From Bacteroidales bacterium (lineage in GTDB: Bacteria; Bacteroidota; Bacteroidia; Bacteroidales; UBA932): DNA of 64,000 nt. The stretch spans positions 62,001-126,000 of the forward strand of contig JAGBVU010000031.1 in assembly GCA_017630155.1 (NCBI GenBank), read 5' to 3'. Shown piece by piece: positions 16,896-26,062 of this stretch. The position numbers were made by a program, and so were the translations under genes. Position 1 is the stretch's first letter, and each line of letters begins with the position of its first letter. The notes under the pieces were generated by a model. It was not told the origin of the DNA. It saw only the letters and a list, made by a program, of their open reading frames with translations, and searched no databases.

Positions 16896-19214
16896 ATGGG
16901 GAGAAGTTTCATATATAGTTGTCTCATTCTGATCGCATCTCTTGTCAGTGGTCTCTCTTTTGCCCAGGACAAGAAGAATGTGGAGGTGCAAGTGTGGAAC
17001 AAGACGGATGAGGTGCCCATTATCGGGGCACGTGTGATGGCATTCAATACTGTTGCTCTGGCGCAGGATGCTATGGATGCTATCAACAAATCGAGAGAGA
17101 CAGGAGAGTTCGTGCAGTTGGGAGATGTGGTGGACAAGCGCTCCATGGAGGGGGGATATTGTACCATCGGTGTGATGGAGACCGGTGCGATAGTTATCTA
17201 TCCTGAGGATCTCCTTGTGGAGCCCAAGATGGTAAAAGTCAATTATAAAGACCAGTTCAGGGTGGAGTTCAGTGTGGTGAGGCAACTCGATGCGGCAGTG
17301 GCTGTGGCTGCTGCCGAAGAGCTGAAGGCAGACTCTGAAATGGATATTGTGGGGAATACATTGACCATCGACTACGATTTTGTCCTGCCTCCCCACTACG
17401 GAAAGAGCAATGCAAGGCTTATTATCCAGCCCTATCTGCTCGAAGCAAACAAGAAAGATACAGCTATGTACAGAAGGCCCATTGTCTGCGATGGAGCTGA
17501 GTATCATATGACCCAATACAGAAGGATGGGATACGACAACTCAGTCGACCCCCTTTTCCAGTTCGTGGTGGATACCCTCTCACCCAACGGACAGAAGTTT
17601 ACCCAGAGGGACTCCATCCATCTGGAGGACCCTACCAAACTCTATTATATAAACTATGAGGTGTTGCTTGAAGACTACAATGTGGTATATTATCACGACA
17701 ATGTGTGGCTCAAGAACACAGGACGTATCAGAAGACCCCTCAAATTTCTTGAATACAAGACTAAAAGTTACTCTCTTGACCCTGTTGAGTACAAGAAAGA
17801 GCCCCGTGTAGAGAATATTGCAGATACGGTAAAACTCTCCCTCAAATTCCTTGTCAACCAGGCAGAACTGGACCCCAAGGATCAGGAGGGGCGCAGACTT
17901 CTCAATGAGACCAAAAGGAGGCTTGTGGAGATATCTACCGGTGCCGACTCAAGGCTTACAGAGCTTTATATTGAGGGTGTATCTTCACCTGACGGTCCTT
18001 ATGCCAAAAATAAAGTATTGGCTAAGAAACGAACCGATTATGTGGCTAATACGGTTTATGGAGCACTTTCGCGCAGTGTAAAGGATAGGATGCTCTATGG
18101 TACCAAATCGGAGGTGGCCCCCTGGAGTGCTATTGTGGACTCACTTATGAGGGACTCTCTCATCTCCTATGCGGAGCAGGTGCAGAAGAAGATCGATGCA
18201 GCCCCAAATAACCCGGATGCGCAGTGGAGAGGTATTATTACACTCCCTTTCTACAAGGCAAAAATATCCAAATATCTGAACAATATGCGTACTGTATCGT
18301 TCAGGTACCAGAGGCAGGAGAGGCGTTCCCTCAAGCCCGATGAGATCCTCAAACGCTACAGGTACGATGAGGACTACAGGAGCGGGGAGAAGGAGTTCCA
18401 CCTATACGAATTCTGGCACCTTTTCTATCTTGTAAAAGATGAGAAGGAGCTTGAGGAGCTCTATAAGAGGGCTATCAAACAGTCCAACAAGCTCGATAGG
18501 AGGAATCCTTGGGAGCTCCCTGCAAACAACCTTGCGGAGCTCTATATTAGTCAGGATAGGGTAGATACCACATTGCTTAAGCCTTTCATTGATATCACCA
18601 TACACCACTGCAACCAGCCGATGAGATCTCTCGATGGAATCACCAGAATCATAAATAAGGAGGAGATCGTGGCAAATCAGCTTGTGATGTATTTGAAGGC
18701 CAATAATTTCCGTAAGGCGAGCATTATGGCGAAACTCCTCCCTGATAACGAAAAATATCGTGAGATAAAGGCATTTACCCTCTGCCTCGGAGGTTATTAC
18801 AGAGGTGGAAATACCCCTGAAGAGAGACAGGCAAGGCAGAAGACATTTGAGATAGTGAGCGAAACTACACCACTCAACAAGGTGGTGATGTACCTAGCCA
18901 GGAAGATCAAGTATTACGATCTGGAGGCAGAGAAGGCAGTGGAGGCCCTGGATCCCAATGATCCGTTGACCTATTATCTCAAGGCGGTGATAATATGCAG
19001 AAAATACTCCTCTTATTATATGATCGAAGGTGCGGACTACGACCTTGTGAGTGAACATCTTGCCGATTGTTTCATCAAGGATCCGAAATATGTCCAGATA
19101 GCCGAGTCTGATGATGACCTTTATGAAGAGGCCATAAAGGCTGCTCATAAACTGGTGGAGGAGTATAACCAGAACGGATTCTTTACCCGAATGTCAGAGA
19201 TGTTATTTTATTAG
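16896..19214 (+). CDS. Large exported OmpA-like protein of the fimbrial locus
   Basis: A 772-residue exported protein; signal peptide to about residue 23 (LSFAQ). Residues 28-110 look like a beta-sandwich regulatory domain (VEVQVWNKTDEVPIIGARV). Residues of about 306-385 resemble an OmpA-type peptidoglycan-binding domain: KLSLKFLVNQAELDP, then IEGVSSPDG and KNKVLAKKRTDYV. From about 480 to the end the sequence is charged and helical, rich in Leu-Ala pairs like tetratricopeptide repeats. Its position beside DUF3575 suggests a periplasmic link between the wall and the outer-membrane assembly parts, similar to DUF3868 proteins. Family assignment is moderate. Confidence 0.6.
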   Translation: MGRSFIYSCLILIASLVSGLSFAQDKKNVEVQVWNKTDEVPIIGARVMAFNTVALAQDAMDAINKSRETGEFVQLGDVVDKRSMEGGYCTIGVMETGAIVIYPEDLLVEPKMVKVNYKDQFRVEFSVVRQLDAAVAVAAAEELKADSEMDIVGNTLTIDYDFVLPPHYGKSNARLIIQPYLLEANKKDTAMYRRPIVCDGAEYHMTQYRRMGYDNSVDPLFQFVVDTLSPNGQKFTQRDSIHLEDPTKLYYINYEVLLEDYNVVYYHDNVWLKNTGRIRRPLKFLEYKTKSYSLDPVEYKKEPRVENIADTVKLSLKFLVNQAELDPKDQEGRRLLNETKRRLVEISTGADSRLTELYIEGVSSPDGPYAKNKVLAKKRTDYVANTVYGALSRSVKDRMLYGTKSEVAPWSAIVDSLMRDSLISYAEQVQKKIDAAPNNPDAQWRGIITLPFYKAKISKYLNNMRTVSFRYQRQERRSLKPDEILKRYRYDEDYRSGEKEFHLYEFWHLFYLVKDEKELEELYKRAIKQSNKLDRRNPWELPANNLAELYISQDRVDTTLLKPFIDITIHHCNQPMRSLDGITRIINKEEIVANQLVMYLKANNFRKASIMAKLLPDNEKYREIKAFTLCLGGYYRGGNTPEERQARQKTFEIVSETTPLNKVVMYLARKIKYYDLEAEKAVEALDPNDPLTYYLKAVIICRKYSSYYMIEGADYDLVSEHLADCFIKDPKYVQIAESDDDLYEEAIKAAHKLVEEYNQNGFFTRMSEMLFY

Positions 19215-19215
19215 T

Positions 19216-20532
19216 ATGAAGACAGTTTGCAGATATATAATTTCAACTCTACTCACTACATTGTTTACACTGGTGGCCTCTGCCACCCTTTATGCTCAGG
19301 AAGATACAACGATGGTAGCACAGGATGACACCACACAGGTGGCACAGGAGGTAAAAGTGGACAAAGGGTGGAATGCTATGAATTATAGCCTTCAGAAGAG
19401 ATACAAACCGCAGGATGAGGTGTTTGAGGTTAAGAAGTTTACAGACCATACATTTATCTCCCTCACCGGTAGCGGTTTTGGCCTTATAGGCAATGAGAAT
19501 ATTTCCAGAGCCTCAGGTGTCAATTTCAATGTGGGGGTCGGCAAATGGTTTGACAAGAGCAACGCCTTGAGGATTGAGCTTGGCGGAAGCAGATATTTTA
19601 GACGCAGATTGCCCAATCCAGGCTGGGTGATGGAGCTGGCTGCCCTTCACCAGTTCAACCTCTCTTCCTATCTTAAAGGTTATAGAGAGGGGCGTTTTAT
19701 AGAGATCTCCACAGTGGAGGGTATATCTGGTGTTGCTGCCAAGAGGGACAGCACATGGGGATTTGGAGCAGGTGTCCATCTGGGACTCAATTTTACGTTC
19801 AGACTCTCCGAGAGATTTGACTTTTTTGTAGAACCGATATTCTCATTCTATACAGCAGGGATAGATCCGGTGGTTAAAGAGGATTGGCACAAATATGACC
19901 TCTCTTACCGTTATACAATGGGTGTGAAGTACAACTTCTTCGAGGCTCCTAAGGTAAAGATCCATTGGCTGGAGAAAGAGGTGGACGGATATATGTTCTA
20001 TGGAGGTGGTGTGCAGAGTCAGAATTCAGATCTTGTATGGAAAGAGGTGGGACTTTTCAACTCTGTAGGTCCTCACGCTTTCATAGGTGTCGGCAGCTGG
20101 GTTAAGGATTTCTTCGGAGTTCGCGGATCCCTCTTCTATGGAAACCATATTTGGACCACATACGAGGGATTTGGTGATATGAAGGCCCATTATATGGGTG
20201 GCAGACTGGAGGTCTCAATCGAGCCGTTCTACTGGGTACACAGGCGACCTATAGCACAAAGGCGGTTTACCTGTGGCATCAATATCGGTCCTGAAATCGG
20301 TTTTATGAACAGAATAGATGTGGAGAACAATTACAGCACAATGTACATCGGTGCCACTGCATCTATTCAACCCAATGTTAAGATTACCAAGGATGTAGGC
20401 TTTTTCATGGAGCCCCGTTTCTCACTTATCCCATATGCTGTAGTAGAGAGCAGTACAGGTGGCGTCAAGATAAGGAATATGTATTTTGATGGCATATTCA
20501 ATATCAATATGGGCTTCACCTATTCATTGTAG
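19216..20532 (+). CDS. Predicted outer-membrane beta-barrel protein
   Basis: A 438-residue exported protein, signal peptide to about residue 28 (LYAQ). A short repeat-like Thr/Gln/Val stretch follows (DTTMVAQDDTTQVAQE). The remainder is a series of alternating aromatic/polar strands ending in FDGIFNINMGFTYSL, with an aromatic penultimate strand and a hydrophobic last residue, as in barrels inserted by the Bam machine. I do not recognise a named family. It starts one base after the previous stop and ends the read-through part of the locus, so it is probably an assembly or accessory porin-like component. Confidence 0.65.
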   Translation: MKTVCRYIISTLLTTLFTLVASATLYAQEDTTMVAQDDTTQVAQEVKVDKGWNAMNYSLQKRYKPQDEVFEVKKFTDHTFISLTGSGFGLIGNENISRASGVNFNVGVGKWFDKSNALRIELGGSRYFRRRLPNPGWVMELAALHQFNLSSYLKGYREGRFIEISTVEGISGVAAKRDSTWGFGAGVHLGLNFTFRLSERFDFFVEPIFSFYTAGIDPVVKEDWHKYDLSYRYTMGVKYNFFEAPKVKIHWLEKEVDGYMFYGGGVQSQNSDLVWKEVGLFNSVGPHAFIGVGSWVKDFFGVRGSLFYGNHIWTTYEGFGDMKAHYMGGRLEVSIEPFYWVHRRPIAQRRFTCGINIGPEIGFMNRIDVENNYSTMYIGATASIQPNVKITKDVGFFMEPRFSLIPYAVVESSTGGVKIRNMYFDGIFNINMGFTYSL

Positions 20533-20602
20533 AGACACTGCCATATTGTCATAAATTTTCTTGGTCTGTATTTTGAAGCAATCGGACCGGAGGAAATTTA
20601 TT

Positions 20603-22735
20603 ATGAAACAGGAAAACAAAGAGATTTTGAACAGATTTGCCGTCAATCTGAATGACAGGGCAAAAGGGGGAAAACTTGACCCCGTTATTGGTAGGGATGA
20701 GGAGATAAGGAGAGTCCTCCAGATTTTGAGCAGAAGGACCAAAAACAATCCCATCCTTGTAGGTGAGCCCGGAGTGGGCAAAACAGCAATATCCGAAGGT
20801 ATTGCGCAGCGTATCATTAATCAGGATGTCCCTGAGAATCTGAAATCCAAAGAGATATATTCGCTTGATATGGGAGCTCTCATTGCAGGTGCCAAGTACC
20901 AGGGAGAGTTTGAAGAGAGGCTGAAAGGCGTGGTGAAGGCTGTAATTGAGAGCGAAGGCGAGATTATACTTTTTATCGACGAGATCCACACCCTTGTGGG
21001 GGCAGGACGCTCATCCGGAGCTATGGATGCAGCAAATATCCTCAAGCCTGCCCTTGCCCGTGGAGAACTGAGGGCAATAGGTTCCACTACCCTTGATGAA
21101 TACCGCAAGTATTTCGAGGAGGACAAAGCCCTTGAGAGGCGTTTCCAGATGGTGATGGTGGATGAACCTTCACCAGCTGAGTCCATCTCTATCCTCAGGG
21201 GACTAAAAGAGAAGTATGAAAATCACCACAAGGTCCATATTGAGGATGATGCTATCATTGCTGCTGTGGAACTCTCGCACCGATATATCACCAACAGATT
21301 CTTGCCTGACAAGGCCATTGACCTAATTGACGAGGCCGCTTCGAAGCTCCGTCTCGAGATGAATTCTGTCCCTGAGTCAATAGATGAGCTCAGCCGTAAG
21401 ATCCGTCAGCTCGAAATCGAGCGTGAGGCGATAAAAAGGGAAGGGAAGTCTCCCAAACTTGATGAGATCCAATCGGCTCTCAAAGGGCTTGAGAAGGAGT
21501 ATGAAGCTGCAAACAAAAAATGGAAAGAGGAGAAATCACTTCTCGAGCAGATACAGAAGAGGCGTGAGGATATGGAGCAGTACAAGTATCAGTCGGAAGA
21601 TGCTGAAAGAAGGGGCGATTATGGTAAAGTGGCCGAGATCAGGTATGGTAAGATGGCCGATGCCCAAAAGGCAATAGATGAACTTACTGCGAAGAAGGAT
21701 TCTAATCCCGACCCACTTATAAATGAGGCTGTTATTGCAGAGGATATCGCTGAGATCGTGTCACGCTGGACAGGTATCCCGGTAAACAGAATGCTTGAGA
21801 GCGAGAAGGCAAAACTTCTTAATATGGAGCAGTTGCTCCATAAGAGGGTTGTGGGGCAGGATGAGGCTGTGCAAGCTGTCTCAGATGCAGTGCGAAGGAG
21901 CAGGGCAGGACTTCAGAACGAAAAGAGACCTATCGGTTCATTTATGTTCTTGGGTACCACTGGTGTAGGTAAGACAGAACTTGCCAAGGCTTTGGCAGAG
22001 GCCCTTTTCAATGATGAGAATATGATGACCCGTATAGATATGTCGGAATATCAGGAGAGGCACTCAGTATCGAGACTTGTGGGGGCCCCTCCGGGCTATG
22101 TGGGCTACGATGAGGGTGGTCAGCTTACAGAGGCAGTCAGGAGGAAACCCTACTCTGTAATCCTCCTTGACGAGATAGAGAAGGCCCATCCAGATGTATT
22201 CAATGTGCTTCTGCAGGTGCTGGACGACGGCCGTCTGACAGACAACAAAGGGAGGACAGTGGACTTCAAGAATACCATTCTGATTATGACCTCAAATATA
22301 GGCTCTGACATTATCCAGCTCTATATGAATAAAATAGTGGATGGTGGCGACAAAGATAACCTTATGGATGAGTGTAAAAGGGATGTTCTTACGATTCTTA
22401 AGAAATCTGTAAGGCCGGAGTTCATCAACCGTATCGATGAGATAATAATGTTTGAACCACTCACAAGGGAGGCGATATATGGTATTCTCGACATACAGCT
22501 CAGAGAGGTGAAAGGGAAACTTGCCGAGAATGGGGTAAATATCTCCTTCTCCAAAGAGTTTGTCGATTACCTGGCAGAGAAAGGGTTTGACCCTGCATAC
22601 GGAGCCAGACCTATCAAGAGGCTTCTGCAGCGTGAACTTGTCAATAGACTTGCTACAGAGATGCTTAAAGGGACCATCTCTAAAGACGCCAGTATAAATG
22701 TAGATTTTAAGGGGGGAGAGTTGGCCATTTCTTGA
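20603..22735 (+). CDS. clpB: ClpB-type AAA+ disaggregase lacking the N-terminal domain
   Basis: A 710-residue two-ring AAA+ chaperone. Walker A1 GEPGVGKT is at 54-61, Walker B1 FIDEIH near 123, a complete coiled-coil M domain at about 265-395 (LDEIQSALKGLEKEY to ELQYGK-like segments), Walker A2 TTGVGKTE near 452, and the pore loop and C-terminal lid of ClpB. The M domain makes it ClpB rather than ClpA or ClpC. The N-terminal substrate domain (about 150 residues) is absent and not encoded upstream. A GGAGGA ribosome site supports the ATG at 20603 over the start at 20561. It refolds aggregated proteins with DnaK; the missing domain may limit substrates. Confidence 0.9.
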   Translation: MKQENKEILNRFAVNLNDRAKGGKLDPVIGRDEEIRRVLQILSRRTKNNPILVGEPGVGKTAISEGIAQRIINQDVPENLKSKEIYSLDMGALIAGAKYQGEFEERLKGVVKAVIESEGEIILFIDEIHTLVGAGRSSGAMDAANILKPALARGELRAIGSTTLDEYRKYFEEDKALERRFQMVMVDEPSPAESISILRGLKEKYENHHKVHIEDDAIIAAVELSHRYITNRFLPDKAIDLIDEAASKLRLEMNSVPESIDELSRKIRQLEIEREAIKREGKSPKLDEIQSALKGLEKEYEAANKKWKEEKSLLEQIQKRREDMEQYKYQSEDAERRGDYGKVAEIRYGKMADAQKAIDELTAKKDSNPDPLINEAVIAEDIAEIVSRWTGIPVNRMLESEKAKLLNMEQLLHKRVVGQDEAVQAVSDAVRRSRAGLQNEKRPIGSFMFLGTTGVGKTELAKALAEALFNDENMMTRIDMSEYQERHSVSRLVGAPPGYVGYDEGGQLTEAVRRKPYSVILLDEIEKAHPDVFNVLLQVLDDGRLTDNKGRTVDFKNTILIMTSNIGSDIIQLYMNKIVDGGDKDNLMDECKRDVLTILKKSVRPEFINRIDEIIMFEPLTREAIYGILDIQLREVKGKLAENGVNISFSKEFVDYLAEKGFDPAYGARPIKRLLQRELVNRLATEMLKGTISKDASINVDFKGGELAIS

Positions 22736-22753
22736 GTTTTTTAACTATTTTTG
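22721..22753 (+). promoter_or_regulatory. Promoter of the transporter/kinase/PqqD/ABC operon
   Basis: A TATTTTTG -7 element at 22746-22753 with a TTG at 22721-22723 (22-base spacing). The start would fall near 22760, upstream of the ATG at 22782. The spacing is slightly long, so confidence is moderate. Confidence 0.5.
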
Positions 22754-22781
22754 TATGATAAATGGTTAAAAAGGCTCAATT

Positions 22782-24446
22782 ATGGAGTGGATTAATACTT
22801 TATTGTGGGATTCTTCATCCATCGCACATATAGTGCTCCTCTACGCTTTCGTGATAGCTGGAGGAGTTATGCTTGGTAAGTTTAAAATTTGTGGTGTCTC
22901 ATTTGGAGTTACTTTCGTACTTTTCGTAGGTCTCCTTATGGGACACTTCGGTTTCGGATGCACCCCCTCTGTCCTGAAGTTTGTCAAAGAGTTTGGTTTG
23001 ATACTCTTTGTCTATTGTATCGGTCTGCAGGTGGGACCATCCTTCTTCTCATCGATGAAGTCGGGTGGTGTCAAACTCAACAGTCTCGCAGTGGGGCTGG
23101 TAGCTTTGAATATCCTTGTGGCATTTGCCGTATACTATATTGACGGAGGGATAGATTTCCCGATGATAGTGGGCATGCTCTGCGGTGCAGTAACCAATAC
23201 ACCCGGTCTTGGTGCAGCCAATGAGGCCCTTGCTCAGATGAATTACACCGGTGACCCTATTGCCCTTGCCTATGCCTGTGCATATCCTCTGGGCGTAGTG
23301 GGTATCATTGTATCCATTGTCCTTATCAGATATCTTGGAAAGGTAAACCTCAAAAAGGAGGAGGCAGAGATAATGGCCAAAACCGCAGAGGCCAAAACTG
23401 CACCCAAATTTCTCTATCTGGAGGTGAAGAATGAGGCATTGGTGGGCAAGTCCCTCCCTGAGGTGACCGATCTTCTCGGACGCCATTTCGTCTGCTCTCG
23501 CATCCGACACGATGGGCATGTTAGTATCCCCACTAAAGAGACCAAAGTCTTCCTCGGTGATGTGATGTACATAGTGTGCTCGGATGAAGATCGTGAATCT
23601 GTAGCAGCATTTATAGGTGTGGAGGCTAAGATTGATTGGGAAAAACAGGATACACCATTGGTGTCAAAACGTATCCTTGTAACCAAAGATGAAATAAATG
23701 GCAAGACACTCGGAAGTCTCAACCTTCGTGCCCTTTATGGTGTCAATGTGACCAGGGTACACCGTTCAGGACTTCAGTTCTTTGCCGATCCTGACCTGAG
23801 GCTTATGGTAGGTGACAGGGTGGTAGTGGTAGGACAGCAGTCAGATGTGGACAAAGTGGGAGAGTTCCTGGGCAATGAGCTCAAGAATCTTGATTCACCC
23901 CACCTTACCACCATATTTTTGGGTATTGCTCTCGGTATAGTCTTCGGAAGCATTCCGATCGCTTTCCCTGGTATGCCTACGCCACTCAAACTCGGCTTGG
24001 CCGGTGGACCACTCATCGTGGCTATCCTGGTGGGAAGTTTCGGGTATAAACTCGGACTTGTTACTTATACCACCCAGAGTGCAAATATGATGCTCCGCGA
24101 AGTGGGCATCTCCCTCTTCCTGGCAAGTGTCGGAATAGAGGCTGGTGGAGGCTTTATCAACTCACTTGTAAATGGTGACGGACTCCTCTTCGTCCTTTAC
24201 GGACTCTTTATCACTATGATCCCTATTCTGATTATAGGACTGATTGCCAAGTATCTGCTCAAACTCGATTACTTTACCATCGCCGGTATCGTGGCGGGAA
24301 GCAATACCAACCCTTCAGCCCTTGCATATTCGAATTCACTTTCCAACAATATAAATGTACCTGCTGTAAGTTACTCTACAGTCTATCCTCTGGCCATGTT
24401 CTTGAGGATTCTGACAGCGCAGGTGCTCCTCCTTATAATGTTGTAA
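22782..24446 (+). CDS. AspT/YidE-like membrane transporter with two RCK_C domains
   Basis: A 554-residue inner-membrane protein with two hydrophobic halves of five or six helices each, enclosing a cytosolic centre (about 195-375) that holds two TrkA-C/RCK_C-like domains. Both halves have the Asp-Ala exchanger family signatures, for example [16 protein letters not shown] in the first and [12 protein letters not shown] in the second. Substrate is unknown; family members exchange amino or dicarboxylic acids. Its stop is one base before the kinase-like gene, which puts it in the same operon as the peptide-processing genes, although it may just be a neighbour. Confidence 0.85.
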   Translation: MEWINTLLWDSSSIAHIVLLYAFVIAGGVMLGKFKICGVSFGVTFVLFVGLLMGHFGFGCTPSVLKFVKEFGLILFVYCIGLQVGPSFFSSMKSGGVKLNSLAVGLVALNILVAFAVYYIDGGIDFPMIVGMLCGAVTNTPGLGAANEALAQMNYTGDPIALAYACAYPLGVVGIIVSIVLIRYLGKVNLKKEEAEIMAKTAEAKTAPKFLYLEVKNEALVGKSLPEVTDLLGRHFVCSRIRHDGHVSIPTKETKVFLGDVMYIVCSDEDRESVAAFIGVEAKIDWEKQDTPLVSKRILVTKDEINGKTLGSLNLRALYGVNVTRVHRSGLQFFADPDLRLMVGDRVVVVGQQSDVDKVGEFLGNELKNLDSPHLTTIFLGIALGIVFGSIPIAFPGMPTPLKLGLAGGPLIVAILVGSFGYKLGLVTYTTQSANMMLREVGISLFLASVGIEAGGGFINSLVNGDGLLFVLYGLFITMIPILIIGLIAKYLLKLDYFTIAGIVAGSNTNPSALAYSNSLSNNINVPAVSYSTVYPLAMFLRILTAQVLLLIML

Positions 24447-24447
24447 A

Positions 24448-25335
24448 ATGGGCAGCCTAAGGAAGACATATCGGGTAGCAGGACACCAGTTCTCTTTCGT
24501 TATGGAGGAGAGCTCACCTTTGTGGAGGTATATTTTCCGGGCTTATGGTCCATTTGAGGAGGAGAATCCCGCAGATAACCTTTTCACTATCTCTCTGGAG
24601 GAGAGTGTCTCTGCTGAAGATGTGAGACAGGTATATGTGGACGAGAATCCTGAGCCTGGTTTTGTAAAGATTGCAGTTTACAGGTACCCTAAGGGGTATT
24701 ATATGGAGTTTACCCAATATGACAGCGATGCCATAAACGGGAAGATGACACTTGGAGAGGGTGGGGATGTGAGGGTTACCCTATATGGTGACGAGATGCA
24801 TCAATGGATGACCTTTACCAATGTGACTCAGGTGGTCTATTTTATCCGCACCTCTACATTGGATACAGTTATGGCCCACTCCTCAGCTATCCATTACGGG
24901 GGTAAAGCATATCTCTTCCTTGGGAAGAGCGGTACAGGTAAATCGACCCACAGCAGGATGTGGCTCGAAGGGATTGAGGGGGCAGAACTTATGAATGATG
25001 ACCACCCTATAATAAGAATCGGGGAAGACGGAATCCCTATTGCATACGGTTCACCCTGGAGCGGAAAGACCCATTGCTACCGGAATATTGCAGCACCTGT
25101 AGGAGCTATTGTGAGGATACGTCAGGAGAAGGAGAATGTTATAAGGAGGCTCCGACCTGTCGAGGCGTATGGCTCTGTGATGGCGAGTTGTTCTGGATTC
25201 CCTATTGAGGAGAGATTTACTGAGGGTAAGAGCAATACCCTCCAGAAGATAATCAAAGGTGCCCCATGCTGGGAACTTGGCTGTCTTCCAAATGTGGATG
25301 CGGCTGTGGTTTGCAGGGGGGCTGTATGTGAATAG
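24448..25335 (+). CDS. HPr-kinase/phosphorylase-like protein
   Basis: A 295-residue protein with an HPrK/PEPCK-like nucleotide fold in its C-terminal half: P-loop GKSGTGKST near 158-166, an acidic MNDDHPI motif near 181, and a GSPWSGKTH motif near 205 that is typical of HPr-kinase-related proteins found in peptide natural-product clusters, where some relatives phosphorylate a precursor peptide. The N-terminal half (1-140) has no recognised domain. HPr itself is not encoded nearby. The tight spacing to the next gene (two bases) indicates one operon. Actual kinase activity and target are not shown. Confidence 0.75.
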   Translation: MGSLRKTYRVAGHQFSFVMEESSPLWRYIFRAYGPFEEENPADNLFTISLEESVSAEDVRQVYVDENPEPGFVKIAVYRYPKGYYMEFTQYDSDAINGKMTLGEGGDVRVTLYGDEMHQWMTFTNVTQVVYFIRTSTLDTVMAHSSAIHYGGKAYLFLGKSGTGKSTHSRMWLEGIEGAELMNDDHPIIRIGEDGIPIAYGSPWSGKTHCYRNIAAPVGAIVRIRQEKENVIRRLRPVEAYGSVMASCSGFPIEERFTEGKSNTLQKIIKGAPCWELGCLPNVDAAVVCRGAVCE

Positions 25336-25337
25336 AT

Positions 25338-25793
25338 ATGGGTGAGAAACTGACCATACCCAACTCCATATTTTTCTCAGAGGTGGAATCCCATCTCAGA
25401 GAGGGGAAGAGTGTGGTGATACCGGTAAAAGGGTATAGTATGCTCCCATTTATCAGAGATGGTAGAGATAGTGTGGAGCTCCGCGGCAAGATGGAATTGG
25501 AGGTGGGTGATATTGCGCTGGCCAGACTGGGCAATGGACATTTTGTCCTTCACAGGATATGGGAGATAGATGGGGAGAGGGTGATTCTGATGGGTGACGG
25601 TAATATCTCCGGTAAAGAGATTTGCACTCGCGGGGATGTCATAGGAGTAGCCTCTAAAATCTTCAGAGGTAAAAAGGTGATTGACTGTGCTTCTGCTTCG
25701 TATGTAAGAAATGTAAAGATATGGAGGAGACTCCTCCCTATAAGAAGATATATTCTGGCGATTTACCGCCGATTGATAAAGTTAGGATTATGA
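25338..25793 (+). CDS. S24/S26-type peptidase, signal-peptidase-like
   Basis: A 151-residue small serine peptidase domain. The nucleophile motif KGYSMLPFI places Ser34; LHRI places His72 and MGDGN places Asp87. This Ser-His-Asp pattern is that of the archaeal/ER/SipW-type S26B enzymes rather than the Ser-Lys dyad of bacterial LepB. There is no clear membrane anchor; the C-terminal 25 residues form a basic amphipathic stretch (IWRRLLPIRRYIL). A cytosolic or membrane-attached leader protease for the downstream peptide is an attractive but unproven role. Its stop overlaps the PqqD start as ATGA. Confidence 0.75.
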   Translation: MGEKLTIPNSIFFSEVESHLREGKSVVIPVKGYSMLPFIRDGRDSVELRGKMELEVGDIALARLGNGHFVLHRIWEIDGERVILMGDGNISGKEICTRGDVIGVASKIFRGKKVIDCASASYVRNVKIWRRLLPIRRYILAIYRRLIKLGL

Positions 25794-26056
25794 GGATTAA
25801 AAAAGGTTTCAAACTAAGGGAAATAATGGGCGAATTCGCTGTTATAGGCGAGGGGCTCGAACAGGTCAATTTCAATAAGATAATTTCTCTCAACAGCACT
25901 GCTGCATACATTTGGAAAGAGATTGAGGGGAGGGATTTTGATGCGGATATGGTAGCTGACCTCCTTTTGGCAAAGTATGATGTAGAGAATGAGAGGGCCA
26001 TCTCTGATGCAACAGCCCTGGTGCAGAAACTTGTCGAGAACGGCTTGACAGAGTAA
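25790..26056 (+). CDS. PqqD-like peptide chaperone (RRE domain)
   Basis: An 88-residue protein of the PqqD family, whose winged-helix fold binds leader peptides of ribosomal natural products. The hallmark LNSTAAYIWKEIEG is at 34-47, followed by the usual helical segment and an LVQKLVENGL end. The ATG at 25790 overlaps the previous stop (ATGA), so the two are translationally coupled; it is preferred over an earlier frame start inside the peptidase gene. With a kinase-like protein, a protease and an exporter next door it is the strongest mark of a peptide-modification system here. Confidence 0.85.
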   Translation: MRIKKGFKLREIMGEFAVIGEGLEQVNFNKIISLNSTAAYIWKEIEGRDFDADMVADLLLAKYDVENERAISDATALVQKLVENGLTE

Positions 26057-26062
26057 AGCTAA

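Noticed and set aside
16392-17516. 374-codon minus-strand frame opposite the DUF3575 and OmpA-like genes
   Set aside because: Shadow of strongly supported plus-strand genes; His/Cys-rich composition typical of antisense translation.
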